NCBI GenBank assembly: GCA_963691705.1
Contig: OY829539.1
Coordinates: 43,967,656 to 44,031,655, forward strand
Reading direction: 5' to 3'
DNA: 64,000 nt
Source: Viola odorata
Lineage: Eukaryota; Streptophyta; Magnoliopsida; Malpighiales; Violaceae
Positions 9,857 through 20,885 of the stretch are shown here, one piece after another. Within the stretch, counting starts at the first letter, position 1. Each line of letters opens with the position of its first letter. Below the pieces are notes generated by a model, which worked only from the letters and a program-made list of their open reading frames with translations, was not told the origin of the DNA and ran no database searches. Position numbers and translations under genes: made by a program.

Positions 9857-12535
9857 TGTTGATACCCGAATTTTGACACGATTAATTTAAATCGTTCATT
9901 TTTTCGCTCAATCTCGATCTTGTTTTATTATTATTATTTCCATTTATTTACTATTTATTATCATCCTTTATTTTAATTCATGCCATTTTATTTTATTTTG
10001 TCCGTATTTCATTTTCCGTTCGAACTTTTGTCAGTTTAAAATAAAATTTCTCGAGCTATTGACTCGAATCAAATAAAATAAATTCTCACTTTCGGCCACA
10101 ATCATCGCACCCGCTCCCTTTCCTATTTTTTCAAAGACACATACCAACTTCTACCATTTTTTTCAAGGAGGTGATACGAACATATCCTCCCCATTTTTCC
10201 TTAAAGGCCAACGAAAATCAACGAAAAAAGGGAGCTCTCGGCCAAATCCAAATCCTCTCCCTCATTTCAATTCCTCTTCAATCACGACCTCTGCAAAAAT
10301 CAATCACCGGCTCTCTCACTCTCGGCAGAAGCAACAAGCAATTCTGTCGCCGGAGAGGGAGTAGCCATCACCGATCGAAAAATCTCATCCCCTCTGCCAA
10401 ATTCAAATAATCAATCCCATAACCAAATTAAACCCAATCAAGTCACTAAATTAAATCAATCCATCAACGCCTAAACCAAACCCAAATCATAAACATAAAC
10501 CCAAATCAACCTCCTACTCCGGCCAACCACCAATCCGACCACCACATCGCCATTACACCCGAAACTAATCCACCCAAACCACCCGATCCACCACCTAATC
10601 TGATCATCGCCGCTGCCAACAGCCACCATACCTCCGTCACCCCCAACCGCAGCAGCCGCCACCGCCTCAAACCATCACAAACCCACAACCCAAACCCGAT
10701 TCATCACAACCCAAACCACCAAAATCCAACAAATTCAAACCCAAACCCGACTCTTCACTGCCCAAAATCCGGCAAACTCACCTTACCCACGTCGGACCGA
10801 TCATCACCGCAACCGGATTGATCCCTCACCACTGCCGCCGCCGCTGTTGCTCACTGCTGCTCCTCCAGCCCAGCCGCGCCTCACCGCCGCGCCATCTCTT
10901 CCTGCTCGTTGCCGCCGCTGCACAACCGCCAACCCATCCCTGCTGCCGTTGATTGCCTTGGCCGGAATAACAAAGGAGAAAGAAATGATATGAGGATGAA
11001 GAGAAAGAGGGCTGCGTTGCAGCCCTAAAAATAAGAAAAGAAAGAATAAAAAAGAGAGGAGAGGAGAGCGTCCTTGTCGTTTGACAAGGAAAAGAGTTAA
11101 AGGAAAAATGGGCTTCGGCCCAACTAAGGAATTAGAGAAAATGGGCTGCGGCCCAAAGAAAGAATAAATGAAAGAATGGGCAGCAGTCCATGACGAAGAA
11201 ATAAAAGAAATGGGCTACGACCCAAGCCCTTTTAATTAAAATCGTGTATTAACTCGTTCTTCACTTTTGCAGGTACCGAATTCACGATTATCATCCCGAT
11301 CGGATGCTCCGCCAACTTTAATGGGTAAGGTGATCTCATTCCTACTGATATTTGATCATTTGAAATTTATTTGTGAATCCCTTACTACTACGCGTTTATT
11401 TGTCTATTTTGTTCGTATGTTTTATTTGCACGCTCGTCGTGATGATGCCCCAATGAGCTTGTTGGAGCTCGACGAGGAGTTCGATGCGTCATTGCCAATT
11501 GCGAAGCTCGAATGGAGAATTTAATTGTTGTATTTATTTATTTGGGAATTTGTAATTAATTTGTAATATTTATTTGCAGTATTTATCTATTTTATTATTA
11601 ATTGTTGCCACTAATCTTTGATCTACAGGTAAAGCTCTCCAGGTATGTTTTCCTTTTTCCCTTCTTTATTTTGGATAAATGTATTTTAATGCGTGATTGT
11701 TAGAATTCGAATTAATCAGTTTGCATGATGCTTATACCATTGAATGTGCTTTATTTTATGCTTGTTTCGTGTGCGGCTTCGTCCCCACGAATTTACGCTT
11801 TATTTTGATGAATGTGTTTCATGTGCGGCTTCGACCCCACGATTGTATTTTAATTTATGCTATCTTGACGAATGTGTTTATGTGCGCGGCTTCGACCCCA
11901 CTTCCCGGTTTTTCTCTTTTCAATGTGTTTTTTTTCCGCATTCATATAAAACGGTACTTTGCTAGTCTATGCATGCTTAGAATCACCTAGTAAATAGGAT
12001 TAATCACGTGCAATGACCCAATGACGATACTGGCGTCGCTTTGGTAAAGATTAATAAAACGGTAGTAATCTCACCAATTTTGCATGTAATCGGACTAATT
12101 TTGAACTCGGCTAAATATAACCGGAATAGGTATACAACCAACCTTTTTATCTTTTAGAGGATAAAAAAAATGTTATTAAACAACTCGACAACAGTTAGGA
12201 TAAAATCAATCTCACAAACTTAAGAACTAAAGCGACGATACCCCCTCTGAGGGCCAAATTACTTGTTTTCAACATGATTTTTAAACACCTTTTTTTAGAA
12301 CCGGTAACCTTTTTAAGGATGAGACTCGGGTGCCTAACACCTTCCCGAGTCCATAAAACGACCCCGAACCGTTGTTCTCGGGTTTAGACCCTTTTTATTT
12401 GTGCCTTAGTTTTTGTTTTATTTTCTTCTTTTTCAGACTTTTAGGTTTCCCTAAACCTTAGAAAAATAGGGTGGCGACTTCATTGTTATGTGTTTTCACA
12501 TTTGCGTCCCGAATTTCGCTCGCGACGGTGCGACA
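9857..12535 (+). repeat. B 3' LTR (complete, 2679 bp)
   Basis: Starts TGTTGATACCCGAATTTTGA and ends GGTGCGACA. Full length, including the first 142 bp missing from the 5' copy. Near-identity with 881-3417 shows a recent insertion, later than the decay visible in E3. The inverted-repeat array of the 5' LTR recurs at 11009-11224. Followed by TCAGC (12536-12540), the remaining copy of the target duplication. Confidence 0.94.
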
Positions 12536-15134
12536 TCAGCGATAGGTATTGACATCATCTGATCTAGTGGCTGAGTGCGTTTTTCTTCTTTATCGTCGAA
12601 AGGATCGTCTGCCATGCAAACGTAGCGGTCACAACTCCTCTGAGTCATAAGCAAATAACATTCGGCCGCCAGTTTCTGGTCTCCTTTGATTGAGACCACT
12701 CTGTCCCACGAGGGGTATTTCATCCGCAGGTGTTTTTGGGATATCGCTACCCCGAAACGATTGAGGAACGGTCGCCCCAGTATAGCGTTGTATGGTAACG
12801 TTAGGTCTACAACCAGGAATAATAGCTCTTCAGAGCGCTTGGATGTGTCTTCTCGGAAGTACACTGGCAATGATGTTATTCCGGCTACCGGTATCGGTAC
12901 GCCATCAATCCCGACAATTGGCCTCACGCATGGCGCTAGCTCCCCATCAGGGGGTTTCATCAAGTTATACGCTTCTAGCGAAAATAGATTTACTGCGCTC
13001 CCGTTGTCAACAAGGGTTCTTCTCACCCCGTGACTTCCTATGACAGGTGTGACTACCAACGCGTCGTTGTGTGGCAAAACAATGCCCTTTTCGTCTTCTT
13101 CTGAGAAGGACAATATCATTCTATCTAAGGCGTTTATCGCCTCAATTTTTACCTGGGCGCTTTCTCGCTTGCGCTTTTCCCCAGGACTGGGCGTTTGTGG
13201 TATGGCCTCCTCGAAGTAGGGTGTTCCCCCAGCAATAATATTAATCATAGGCATCTGATCGCTATGAACAACGAGAGCTTCTCTATTTTGTCCAAGGGGA
13301 ATTGCGTTAGCCCCCGTGGCGCGTGAAGGCGCTTGCCTCTGATCAGTTATCATTCCCGTTAGTTTGTTCCTGGCCTCCTCTCTTGCCTTGGTGGCAAATT
13401 CTCCTAGGTAGCCCTCTTCGACCAATCGCTCTATGGCCAATTTCAGTTCTCTGCATACATCTATCGAATGTCCCTTGACCTTGTGGAACTTCCAATATGC
13501 ATTTTCCCTTCCTCCCATGATCACTCCTGGCTTCACAGGAGCCGGATATCTAATGGGCAGATTTCGCTGTTGGACTATCGCTAGGATTTCAGCCCTTCGG
13601 AGTATAAGAGATGGAAGGTCAGGATCATATATCCGGCCTTTTGGCGGATCTGCTTGTTTCCGAGTGGGGGACCCTCCGGGTCTTCCTTTCGAGAAATTGC
13701 CTCTCTGCCGGTTAGAGGCCTTGACAGTATGCTCTTTTCGTTGCCCATGATCATCAGTGGGTCGTGCATCAGGGGCATTGTTATGCGGGGCGTTAGGGGC
13801 CACATATGGGTCGGTTGGCATGTCTCGGATCCATTCTCTATTTTCCTCATCTTCCATTCTCGCATAATTATGCGCTTTCAGCCTCAGCGCATCTAGGGTC
13901 ATCGGTGGGTCCACCGTTAGCGTGTCTCTCAGTTTTCCGTATCGGCAGTTGCATTTTAGGGCCTCAACCGCAAAATCAATAGTGACCCTGGCGTTAGGGA
14001 CATTTCAAGATCAAATCGACCTAAAAAGTCGTTCAACAATTCCTGCGGTTTTCGATGGATATCGAAAAGTGCAGCTGCTGACTTCCTGATAGGAATAGCC
14101 GTGCTAAACCGACTTTTGAATTTTTCTTCCAGTTGAGAAAAATTATCAATAGACCCGGCCGGGAGTCCCTCAAACCAGAGACGTGCCACGCCTGACAGCG
14201 TCATCACGAAGATCTGACACAATGTTGCGTCACTACGCGTTTGGAATTGCACAAAATCTTTCACCTTATTGAGGTGAGAAATGGGATCTTTCGTGCCATC
14301 ATATGATTCTGCTGGGAGTTTCACGTGTCGATGGACTCTGTGGTGTCCAACACGGTAACTGAACGGATGGCCAACGTTAATATCAGGGACCCCACGAGGC
14401 TGATGCGTGTGTGGAATTTCAACGTCAGATCTGGGATTCTGAGGGTCATATTCCTGATGCCGCCTAGGAGATCGGCTGCGGCTTCTTGGAGTTCGAGTTC
14501 GTTGACCTCTGCTGCTAGATCTCTCACTGTATCTAGGAGATGGCTCTCTCAATATATCCCCCCGTCGATCATCCCAATGTTCTCTGTACTCATCACGTCA
14601 GCGAGCTACTTCAGGGATAGAGATTCCTCCCCTGTATTGTCCAGAATGTTCAGTAGGTCCACGCGCGAGCGGCGGGAAGTTGATGGGGGCCAATGAAAAT
14701 GGTAAGGAGGACGGGAGTCCTCTGGATTGTCGGGGCGATAATGGTCGTTCATTGACAATGGACGGGGTGAAACTACTTGGGAGGACACACCAGGTCTTGA
14801 GGCATGAGGAGTAAATCCAGCAGCCATCTCTGTCAACTGATCCAATTGAGCTTGGAGAGCTGCTATTGAATTTGCGAAAGGGTTGTCCGCTTCACCCATC
14901 ATGGATCTCCCTGCTTGGGGGGTAAGACGACTGGTTCCTGCTACGTGAGAAAAGGGAGAGCAAATCTGAAATGTAATTTCTTCCGAACTTTACCCAGGAG
15001 GAAGATCTGATTCTCCCGCAGTGACGTCCTGCACTGGGGTGGAGGTATCAGAGGTAGCGAAGGCAAACAGTCATCTGCGGGTGTTGTATGGGATGTTGGA
15101 AGTTTGGGACAGCGCCGGATCTGACTCTGAGGCC
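12536..15134 (-). pseudogene. E3 gag-protease, frameshifted
   Basis: Minus-strand Gag and protease of a Tat element, start MASESDP at 15134 as in E1. Regions in order: N-terminal linker, R/S-rich segment (RSRSRSPRR, about 14470), Gag core (LPAESYDGTKDP...FVQFQTR, ARLWFEGLPAGSI), zinc-knuckle-like CxFHxxxGHxxxxC segment near 13490, then protease with LVDNGSAVNLFSLEAYNLM near 12990. The first knuckle cysteine is tryptophan here (AYWKFHKVKGH), so zinc binding is probably lost. Lesions: a CGA-to-TGA stop in the N-terminus (about 15077), another near 14605, a 1-base difference near 14780 that shifts the frame relative to E1, and a lost C near 13988 (CCC versus CCCC in E1). The open part 12536-13955 is otherwise intact. 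Element B cuts it at 12536. Confidence 0.85.
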
Positions 15135-15200
15135 ATAATCCTTCTGGCTTCGGGGATGAGGAGCTTGGTTATTAAGGATGCTCACTTAATAGAACCAATA

Positions 15201-15221
15201 CTCTCAACGAGAGCACCAATT
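15201..15221 (-). promoter_or_regulatory. E3 primer-binding site / hairpin
   Basis: Next to the LTR, reading on the minus strand AATTGGTGCTCTCGTTGAGA. The plus strand CTCTC-AAC-GAGAG forms a perfect 5-bp stem with a 3-nt loop. Identical at 46104-46124 in E1. The TGG after the AAT is the expected complement of a tRNA CCA end; I do not name the tRNA. Confidence 0.6.
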
Positions 15222-15792
15222 TGATAAGATTTTGTCTTCTGCCGAAGGATGTATGGTGGAACGACTCCTCTCAGATCAGTGCTCACGACGGTCCGCGGTA
15301 CCTGCAATACGCCGGAGGGGGTCTCCGGCGGAAACACTCCGATGCTTAAGTCAGTATGTGTACTGAATTTGGCAGAGCTTGGGCCAGTCAGATTAAGCTT
15401 ACCTGCCTCCTTTGAGGGGGAGGTATATATATAGAAGAATTGAGCATTTCCGCGTTTGGGGATAGCTAGAGAGTTATCCCTAACATTAGGGATCGTGGTT
15501 CGCCCCTCGGATGATATGTTAACATGGCGATAGCCATGGGATAAATGCTACCACGCTAGGGTAGCGACTGAGTGGTCCCCCTGACGCGTGGTATTCCTCA
15601 GAATGAGACAGCTCCTCGAGCCATCTAGAAGGTTTGTTTGGGGAAACCCCTGAGCGCTGTTTTACCGTCTTGGCGTCAGCCTCTGGGGGAGGCGGTGTCC
15701 CTCTCCCTACCGCGAAGGTGGGAACAGTGATCTCTTCTTTCAGTTAAGGGCAATAGACGGAAATACCCTTTTCCTTAGGTGGATTGTTATCA
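15222..15792 (-). repeat. E3 5' LTR (571 bp)
   Basis: Plus-strand reading TGATAAGATTTTGTC...GGATTGTTATCA, homologous to the E1 LTRs at 31550-32110 and 46125-46686 (shared core CGCCGGAGGGGGTCTCCGGCG and ACACTCCGATGCT). A TATATATATAG run near 15424-15434 in this strand falls in the region where the other copies read TATTTATAG. The downstream half is clearly more diverged from E1. Confidence 0.9.
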
Positions 15793-15867
15793 CTCAACAA
15801 TTGAAAACAAATAAAAATAGTAAGGATAGATTACCAAACCTTTGAATGCCTTTGCTCCGCTACCAAC
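15793..15867 (-). other. Leader fragment of element C2
   Basis: 75 bp between the E3 LTR and the minus-strand LTR of C2. On the minus strand the LTR end GTATCA is followed by GTTGGTAGCGGAGCAAAGG, which resembles the initiator-Met primer site TTGGTATCAGAGC with two mismatches. This makes 15868-16773 the 5' LTR of a minus-strand element whose interior was split by E3 and continues left of the window. Confidence 0.55.
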
Positions 15868-16773
15868 TGATACGATCCTAGTTGCCTAGGGTACGTATTC
15901 TTCAAATCGTGATCTAGTTCAAGGCTTCGATTTTGAATGCGGAAGATAAACTCAACAAGTACAAGCTTAGACCTCTTAGCAACTTGTGCTAAGCAACCTA
16001 ATCAATTTCAAGTGAGGTTCTTGAGATGATCCCTAAACCTATATTCAACCTGTGAATATTAACCTCGAGTGACAACTCAATGGGATGAACTTTCAATTTT
16101 ACTTGCTAACCTATCAACCGTTCGGACTCAATAAGGCACAAGGTTCACGCATGAACAATTGAGAGAAATATTCTCTATATTTGATTATTACAATTCGTCT
16201 AAAAAAACAATGAGTTTTTGTGCTCCTTATATAGGCATGCGCTAATCCTACTAGGAATAGAATTACAAGGCGTATTCTTATTCTACTCGAACTCCTACTT
16301 AAATAATATTCCTAGAAGTCCTAAAATTAATAAAACAATAAAACATACGGATGGAATGAAAGTTGGGTTGATGGTCCAAGTCGGACAGCCTAGGCACACT
16401 CCTTACACATGGAAAAATCAACTCGGGTCATCTCCTAAATACCCCGTGCGTTTGAGCTGAAATTCAACCAGCAAATCCCTGACATCCCAAATGGTCTTAT
16501 ATTTCATTCATGGCACACTGATTATCGCCTATGTCCAAGATGGCTTGGGCGTCAAAGTCATATGGCGCGGCCTTGAGCAGCATCACAAGTCGTGGGGCTT
16601 TCTCGCGTAGCACAGCCTCCTCGATGAGTGCCTCGCACTATAACTCCTTGTGGATGAGTTGTGATAACCTTGCTTGGATCTTCTTGCTTCTCGCGCGCGT
16701 CATAACTCCAACGAGAGACAATGGTACGACGTGCGCATGCGATGTACTAGGGTTGGTGTGAGGATTCACGTCA
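15868..16773 (-). repeat. Minus-strand LTR of element C2 (same family as 17416 and 29426)
   Basis: Begins TGATACGATCCTAGTTGCCT on the plus strand, the reverse complement of the ends at 18745-18761 and 30640-30656. The other end near 16773 is diverged (GAGGATTCACGTCA instead of the expected GGATCGTATCA). About 906 bp. It interrupts the Athila1 integrase region; Athila sequence resumes at 16774 (RDTFPDE). Confidence 0.75.
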
Positions 16774-17415
16774 CGAGACACCTTCCCGGATGAACATCTA
16801 TGTCTAGACCATGCTTCTCAATTCCCATGGTTTTCTGACATCGCTAACTTTTGCGCTACTGGTTCTTTGCTCGCAGATTCCACTGCCTCAGAGCGGCATC
16901 AGATCAGGAAGCAAGTGAAGTACTATGTTTAGGACAGCCCGTACCTATGGAAGCATTTCTCTGATCAGATCATACGGTGTTGTGTGAACCTCGATGAAGT
17001 ACCCTCCATCCTTAAATTCTACCATTCCATGACTGAAAGAGGACACTTTGGAGCTAGGAAAACAACCTTGAAAGTTCTAGAGGTTGGGTTCTTTTGGCCC
17101 TCAATCTTCAACGATAGCTACATGTTTTGTGCAATATGCCCTCACTGTCAGATGACAGGTAACATCGTTGCCCGGAATCAGATGCCCCTCACTAGCATTC
17201 TTGCTTGCGAGATCTTTGAAATCTGGGGGATCGATTTCATGGATCCCTTCCCTAACTCGTTCGGTAATATTTATATTTTACTTCCAGTTGATTATGTTTC
17301 CAAATAGGTCATGGCGACTAGGACTGACGATTCCAAAGTTGTTGTAGATTTTCTTTGTACTCATATTTTCAATAGGTTTGGAACTCCAAGAGCCCTTATT
17401 AGTGACTGTGGTACA
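16774..17415 (+). pseudogene. Athila1 integrase, N-terminal part
   Basis: Contains the end of the RNase H-integrase linker (DTFPDEHL) and the HHCC zinc domain of an Athila-type integrase: a His pair around FYHSMTERGHFGARKT and CAICPHCQ, followed by the core start WGIDFMDPFPNS with the first catalytic Asp. Stops occur at about 16930 (YYV-stop) and 17305 (SK-stop, where Trp is expected). The second catalytic region (FGTPRALISDCGT) is reached at 17375-17415, where a solo LTR interrupts it. The 5' part of Athila1 lies left of the C2 insertion, outside the window. Confidence 0.85.
17411..17415 (+). repeat. Target-site duplication GTACA (left copy)
   Basis: GTACA directly before the LTR start TGATACG; repeated at 18762-18766 directly after the LTR end. 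Removing LTR plus one copy restores the Athila integrase reading. Confidence 0.9.
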
Positions 17416-18761
17416 TGATACGATCCCATCCTCATCGCACATACCTTACACACACGACGTGCCATTGCCGCCAATCGAACTAAAACATCGAGCCAAGGAT
17501 GTCATAAAGCATCAAGGGAGGTTAATACAACCTCTGGGTATGGAGACGAAGCCAAAGGCATGGCTAGCGCAAACCCTAGGGCGAGAGATGAGCATCCTAT
17601 ACCCTAGCGGACCGACGGATGCACTAGGAATGTCCTACCGAACCAGCCCATGGAAGAGAGGCTACAATCAAAGATCCAAAGTAAATACAAGACCGTTTGA
17701 TATTGTATGAGGATCCTGGCTAAGCTTGAGGATATTTGGATGAGTAGATCTAAAGATGGTTCATGGTGACATTCTCACTGTCAAGTGTTCAACGCACAAG
17801 CGCAACCAGCGATTGTGTCTGAGCCAATTGAGACCATAACGGACCAGAAGCGTGCGATCGACCATATTTCATAAAATTCAAGATGTTATCTCATTTGTGT
17901 CCAATTTTGAGCCCAAACTCATGAGTCGTTTGAGAGAAAGCCCAATGCTACATTTTTACGGACAGAGTTCTACTCCGATACAAACTCTTAGATACGTCAG
18001 GCAACGCTTTGCGAGCCTTTTCGGTCCTGTACATCCCGGACCAGGGATGAAGACGTCTTACCCTATATTTCAGGGTGTTGGCGAGCGTTGGACCAAGCTT
18101 CAGCCCAATCGGATGAGCGGATTGGAAGCTGGCCTAAGTCTATATTATGATTGTTTGTATAATCACCGGACAATATGCAACTTGAGGATTGTAGCCCATC
18201 TTGGAGCCCATGCGGGCGAAAGCTATTCTAAAGCTTCTGGAATGTCGTAGAATGTATATTAATTAGTTGTTTAAGTTATTAGAGTTATTTCTTAGATAGA
18301 ACTCCTACTTCTAGTCTAATTAGAACTTCTACTTCTACTCAAACTACGTTTGTATCTTGTACTATTTAAAGAGCCGATTGTGCTCATTGTAAATCAAGAT
18401 AGTGAGATTATTTTTGGAAAATTAATACTTTGTCTTGGGAGTATTTACTCTGCTATTTGTGGACTTGAACTATTTGTGGATTCGAACATTGTGCTTCTCT
18501 GAGGTTTCGCAATCCAAGTTTAGCTTCAAGTAAAATCGAAGTTGATGTCGAATCGTGGACTCGATTCAAACCCTTTCACAAGACATCGGCTAGGCCTACT
18601 CTTTAGCCCGTCTACACTCACCCCTTGTGAGAACCTCATTAGGCATTGACTAGGCTAGTCTACGCTTACCCGAAATGAGTCTTATCTATCTTCCGCGAGA
18701 ATCTCAAACCATCAAACTAGATCGTCATTCAAATCGAGCCTAGGCAACTAGGATCGTATTA
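17416..18761 (+). repeat. Solo LTR (C family) in Athila1 integrase
   Basis: 1346 bp from TGATACGATCC to GGATCGTATT(A), with perfect 5-bp duplications GTACA on both sides and no internal element sequence. Homologous to 29426-30656 along its length. TATTTAAAGAGCC near 18363 followed by GCTCATTGTAAATCAAGA resembles the TATA/transcription-start and R region of the LTR; 30276-30310 has the equivalent TATTTAAGG. The final base A where TG..CA ends are expected is a point change. Confidence 0.9.
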
Positions 18762-18766
18762 GTACA

Positions 18767-19294
18767 CACTTTTGCAACCGTATCATAGCCAACCTTCTCC
18801 CCAAGTATGGCGTTACTCCCCGAGTGTCCACAGCTTACCACCCACAGACCAACAGTCAGGCAGAGGTGTCCAATCTGGAGAAGACTATCAATTAATCTAG
18901 GAAGGACTAGAGCTTGAAGTTGTATGACGCTCTATGGGCCTACCATAATGCCTTCAAAACTCCTATCGGTATGACTCCCTACCGGCTTTATGGCAAACCA
19001 TGCCACCTGCCGGTCGAGATCGAGCATAAGGCGTTTGGGGCTATCCGCAAAGTTAACGTGGATATTGGTGAGGCTGGACAACATCAACGCCTGCAGATCC
19101 AAGAGCTAGAGGAACTGCAAGATGGCCCCTACCTCGTTACGGCAGTATATAACCACGGCGCCTTTGAGATCTATAGTAAGGATACCAAGGTCATCTTTAA
19201 GGTCAACGGTCACCGCCTGAAACCTTTCTATAAGGGGTTCGAGCCTTTCACAGTTGAAGAAATGGAGGTGGTCGAACCACCTGTTCAGGAGTAA
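18767..19294 (+). pseudogene. Athila1 integrase, C-terminal part
   Basis: Continues the catalytic core after the solo [16 protein letters not shown], then the conserved [14 protein letters not shown] (third catalytic residue region), followed by [20 protein letters not shown], the Athila signature [11 protein letters not shown], and the C-terminal tail [17 protein letters not shown] and NGHRLKPFY, ending at the stop near 19292. Stops interrupt it near 18896 and 18908. Followed at about 19330 by GCGCTTCTTGGGAGGCAACC, which is typical of the sequence just after Athila pol. Confidence 0.87.
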
Positions 19295-19936
19295 TCTGTG
19301 CCACCAAGTCAAGGCCTTGACTCTACTTAAGGCGCTTCTTGGGAGGCAACCTACGTTTCTTTCCTTTTATTTTTCCATGTCATTTTTTATTTTATTTTAT
19401 TTTCGTTTTTTAACTCCATCTTCTTAATTTTCTTCTTATGGATTTTCTTTCTTCAATTCCCTTCCTTTCCTTATTTTTATTTTTCCTTTTTTGAATTTTC
19501 TTCCTTTTATTCTTTCCGATTTTTATTTGTATTCCTCTAATCTTTTCCTCTCCCAAATTTTCTCCATTTTTCTTTTTAATTCTTTCCCCTTTCTTCGGGA
19601 ATTAAATTATGTCCTACTCTGTCTCACTTTTTTCAACTTCTTTTCAAATTAGAACTTCAAAATTCTTTATTTGAAAAGGACTGAATTTTGTTTGGAATTT
19701 GATCTCTTTTTTTGCTGCAGTTAGGATTTGGCTGGACCACCCACGCTCTCCTTCACGCGCGCTAGAAGATAAACGGCTAGTAAAGTCATACTAAAACCAA
19801 GACACGCTTCTTTCCTTTCCATTACTCACCAGCTCACCCTCTCTCCTACTTTCTTGCTTTTTGCTTTTTGCTTTTTGCTTTTTGTTCTCTTCTCCAGCAT
19901 GCTACTCACCTCTGAAACTTCCCGCCGACCTCGATA
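19295..19936 (+). other. Athila1 spacer between pol and env-like frame
   Basis: T/C-rich DNA (strong TTTTCTT runs) with no frame. Four copies of TTGCTTTT occur at about 19855-19882. Ends just before an ATG at 19937. Confidence 0.6.
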
Positions 19937-20160
19937 ATGGCAAGAACAAAGCACGCTGCCACACGTTCTGACCAAGTCACCAGAGGCAACCCCACGGTCA
20001 CCACACCAACCGCTACAACCCCCGTCGCTGCCACACCTCTCTCTACAGCAGCGATGACTCCTCCACCCCCTTTCTCCACTACCAAATCACCCAAATCAAA
20101 GAAGAGTCCAACCTCACACCCTTAGTGAGAGGCGCATTTCCTACGGAAGTTCAAGGCCTT
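19937..20160 (+). pseudogene. Athila1 env-like ORF, N-terminal remnant
   Basis: Starts MARTKHAATRSDQVT, resembling the MART... start of Athila-type third ORFs, then a Thr/Pro/Ala-rich and KSPKSKKSP segment with a stop at about 20123. A short FLRKFKALG-like stretch follows in another frame. Beyond 20160 the expected middle of the protein is missing and replaced by repeat-rich DNA. Whether this ORF class encodes an envelope is unproven; it is only the customary label. Confidence 0.55.
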
Positions 20161-20885
20161 AGGGTGAGTTATCTAGGCCCATGATGGTTGCATACAATGG
20201 ATACTTGAGTGGCTCGAGGTCGAAGCTCCGGAAGGATTCATGGCTTACAAGGGTTGGTGTCGGAGGTATGAGGCTTGTGGAAGTCTTCATGGTCTGCTTG
20301 GCCAAGGTATGAGTCATGCGATGGATGGTCCAGGCTTCTCCCAGTAGTTTGCCCAAAGGTTGTCGGGTTGGCGCGGACCTCGCCCATGTCTCCCGATAGG
20401 CTCCTCCCGGTAACTCCTCAGTGCGGAAGAACTTCATGGTATAGATGGCCTAGGCTTCTCCTGATAGTTTTCCCAGAGGTTATCGGGTTGGCGCGGACCT
20501 CACCTATGTCTCCCGATAGGCTCCTCCCGGTAACTTGTATACTCGAATGGCTCCCGATAACCTGCTCTCCCGATAGATTCCTATTGACTTGCATGAAGGA
20601 CTTAGGGTTAGGGTTGGCGTTGGCTTCATTTAGGCCTCCCGATAGACTCCCGATAGTTTTCCAGCTTCCCGATAGATTCCCGATATGGTGCGTCAGTACC
20701 GTTATGACCCGTTTCTCGACTCTTGGTTGGTCTTTGCTCATGTCATGCTCGAACCAAAGGGTTACCTTCTTTGTTTGGCTTCGTGTGATTGGCCCTTTAG
20801 GCTCGGTATCCTTGCCTCAAGGTATGAAGGGTCCATGATCGCATCACCATTACCTTCCTCGGTAAGCTTAATTCCTCTGGCCAAC
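20161..20885 (+). repeat. CCCGATAG-rich repeat segment in Athila1
   Basis: A ~119-bp direct duplication (about 20321-20439 and 20440-20545) shares GGTTGGCGCGGACCTC and TCTCCCGATAGGCTCC. Beyond it the short motif CTCCCGATAG(A/G) recurs every 15-60 bp to about 20690. No coding frame is conserved. It lies between the N- and C-terminal remnants of the env-like ORF, so it is an insertion or a local expansion. Confidence 0.55.

Larger units (their letters stand above)
881..12535 (+). mobile_element. Non-autonomous LTR retrotransposon B (large, non-coding internal region)
   Basis: Two direct long repeats (881-3417 and 9857-12535) bracket a 6.4-kb interior with a primer-binding site just after the first and a purine tract just before the second. 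The outer ends are TG...CA. No gag, protease, RT or integrase can be found in any frame, so mobilisation would depend on another element. The interior carries sequence similar to the post-integrase region of Athila elements (about 5030-7330) and two tandem arrays (7440-8320, 8340-9780). It lies inside E3; the right-hand target copy is TCAGC at 12536-12540. This fits a large retrotransposon derivative (LARD). LTR ends and PBS suggest a Tat/Ogre-like origin, whereas the interior looks Athila-like. Confidence 0.9.
1..15792 (-). mobile_element. Tat-lineage Ty3/gypsy element E3, 5' part, interrupted by element B
   Basis: Minus-strand LTR retrotransposon of the same family as E1. Its 5' LTR is at 15222-15792, gag-protease runs leftward to 12536, and the reading continues on the far side of element B at 880-1. 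Removing 881-12535 joins protease-RT linker sequence without a gap when compared with E1 at 43431-43447. The 3' half (RNase H, integrase, antisense cassette, 3' LTR) lies left of the window. The 5 bp after the LTR (15793-15797, CTCAA) should be one copy of the target duplication. E3 sits in the leader of the minus-strand element C2. Confidence 0.88.

Noticed and set aside
12686..13750. Plus-strand frames of 80-115 codons opposite E3 gag-protease, also seen at 43586-44650
   Set aside because: Conserved only as shadows of the minus-strand protease and gag, which carry recognisable motifs; no start or promoter context.
17378..18250. Open frames of 110 and 132 codons near an integrase
   Set aside because: They fall wholly or mostly inside the solo LTR 17416-18761, have no homology, and are not conserved in the related LTR at 29426.
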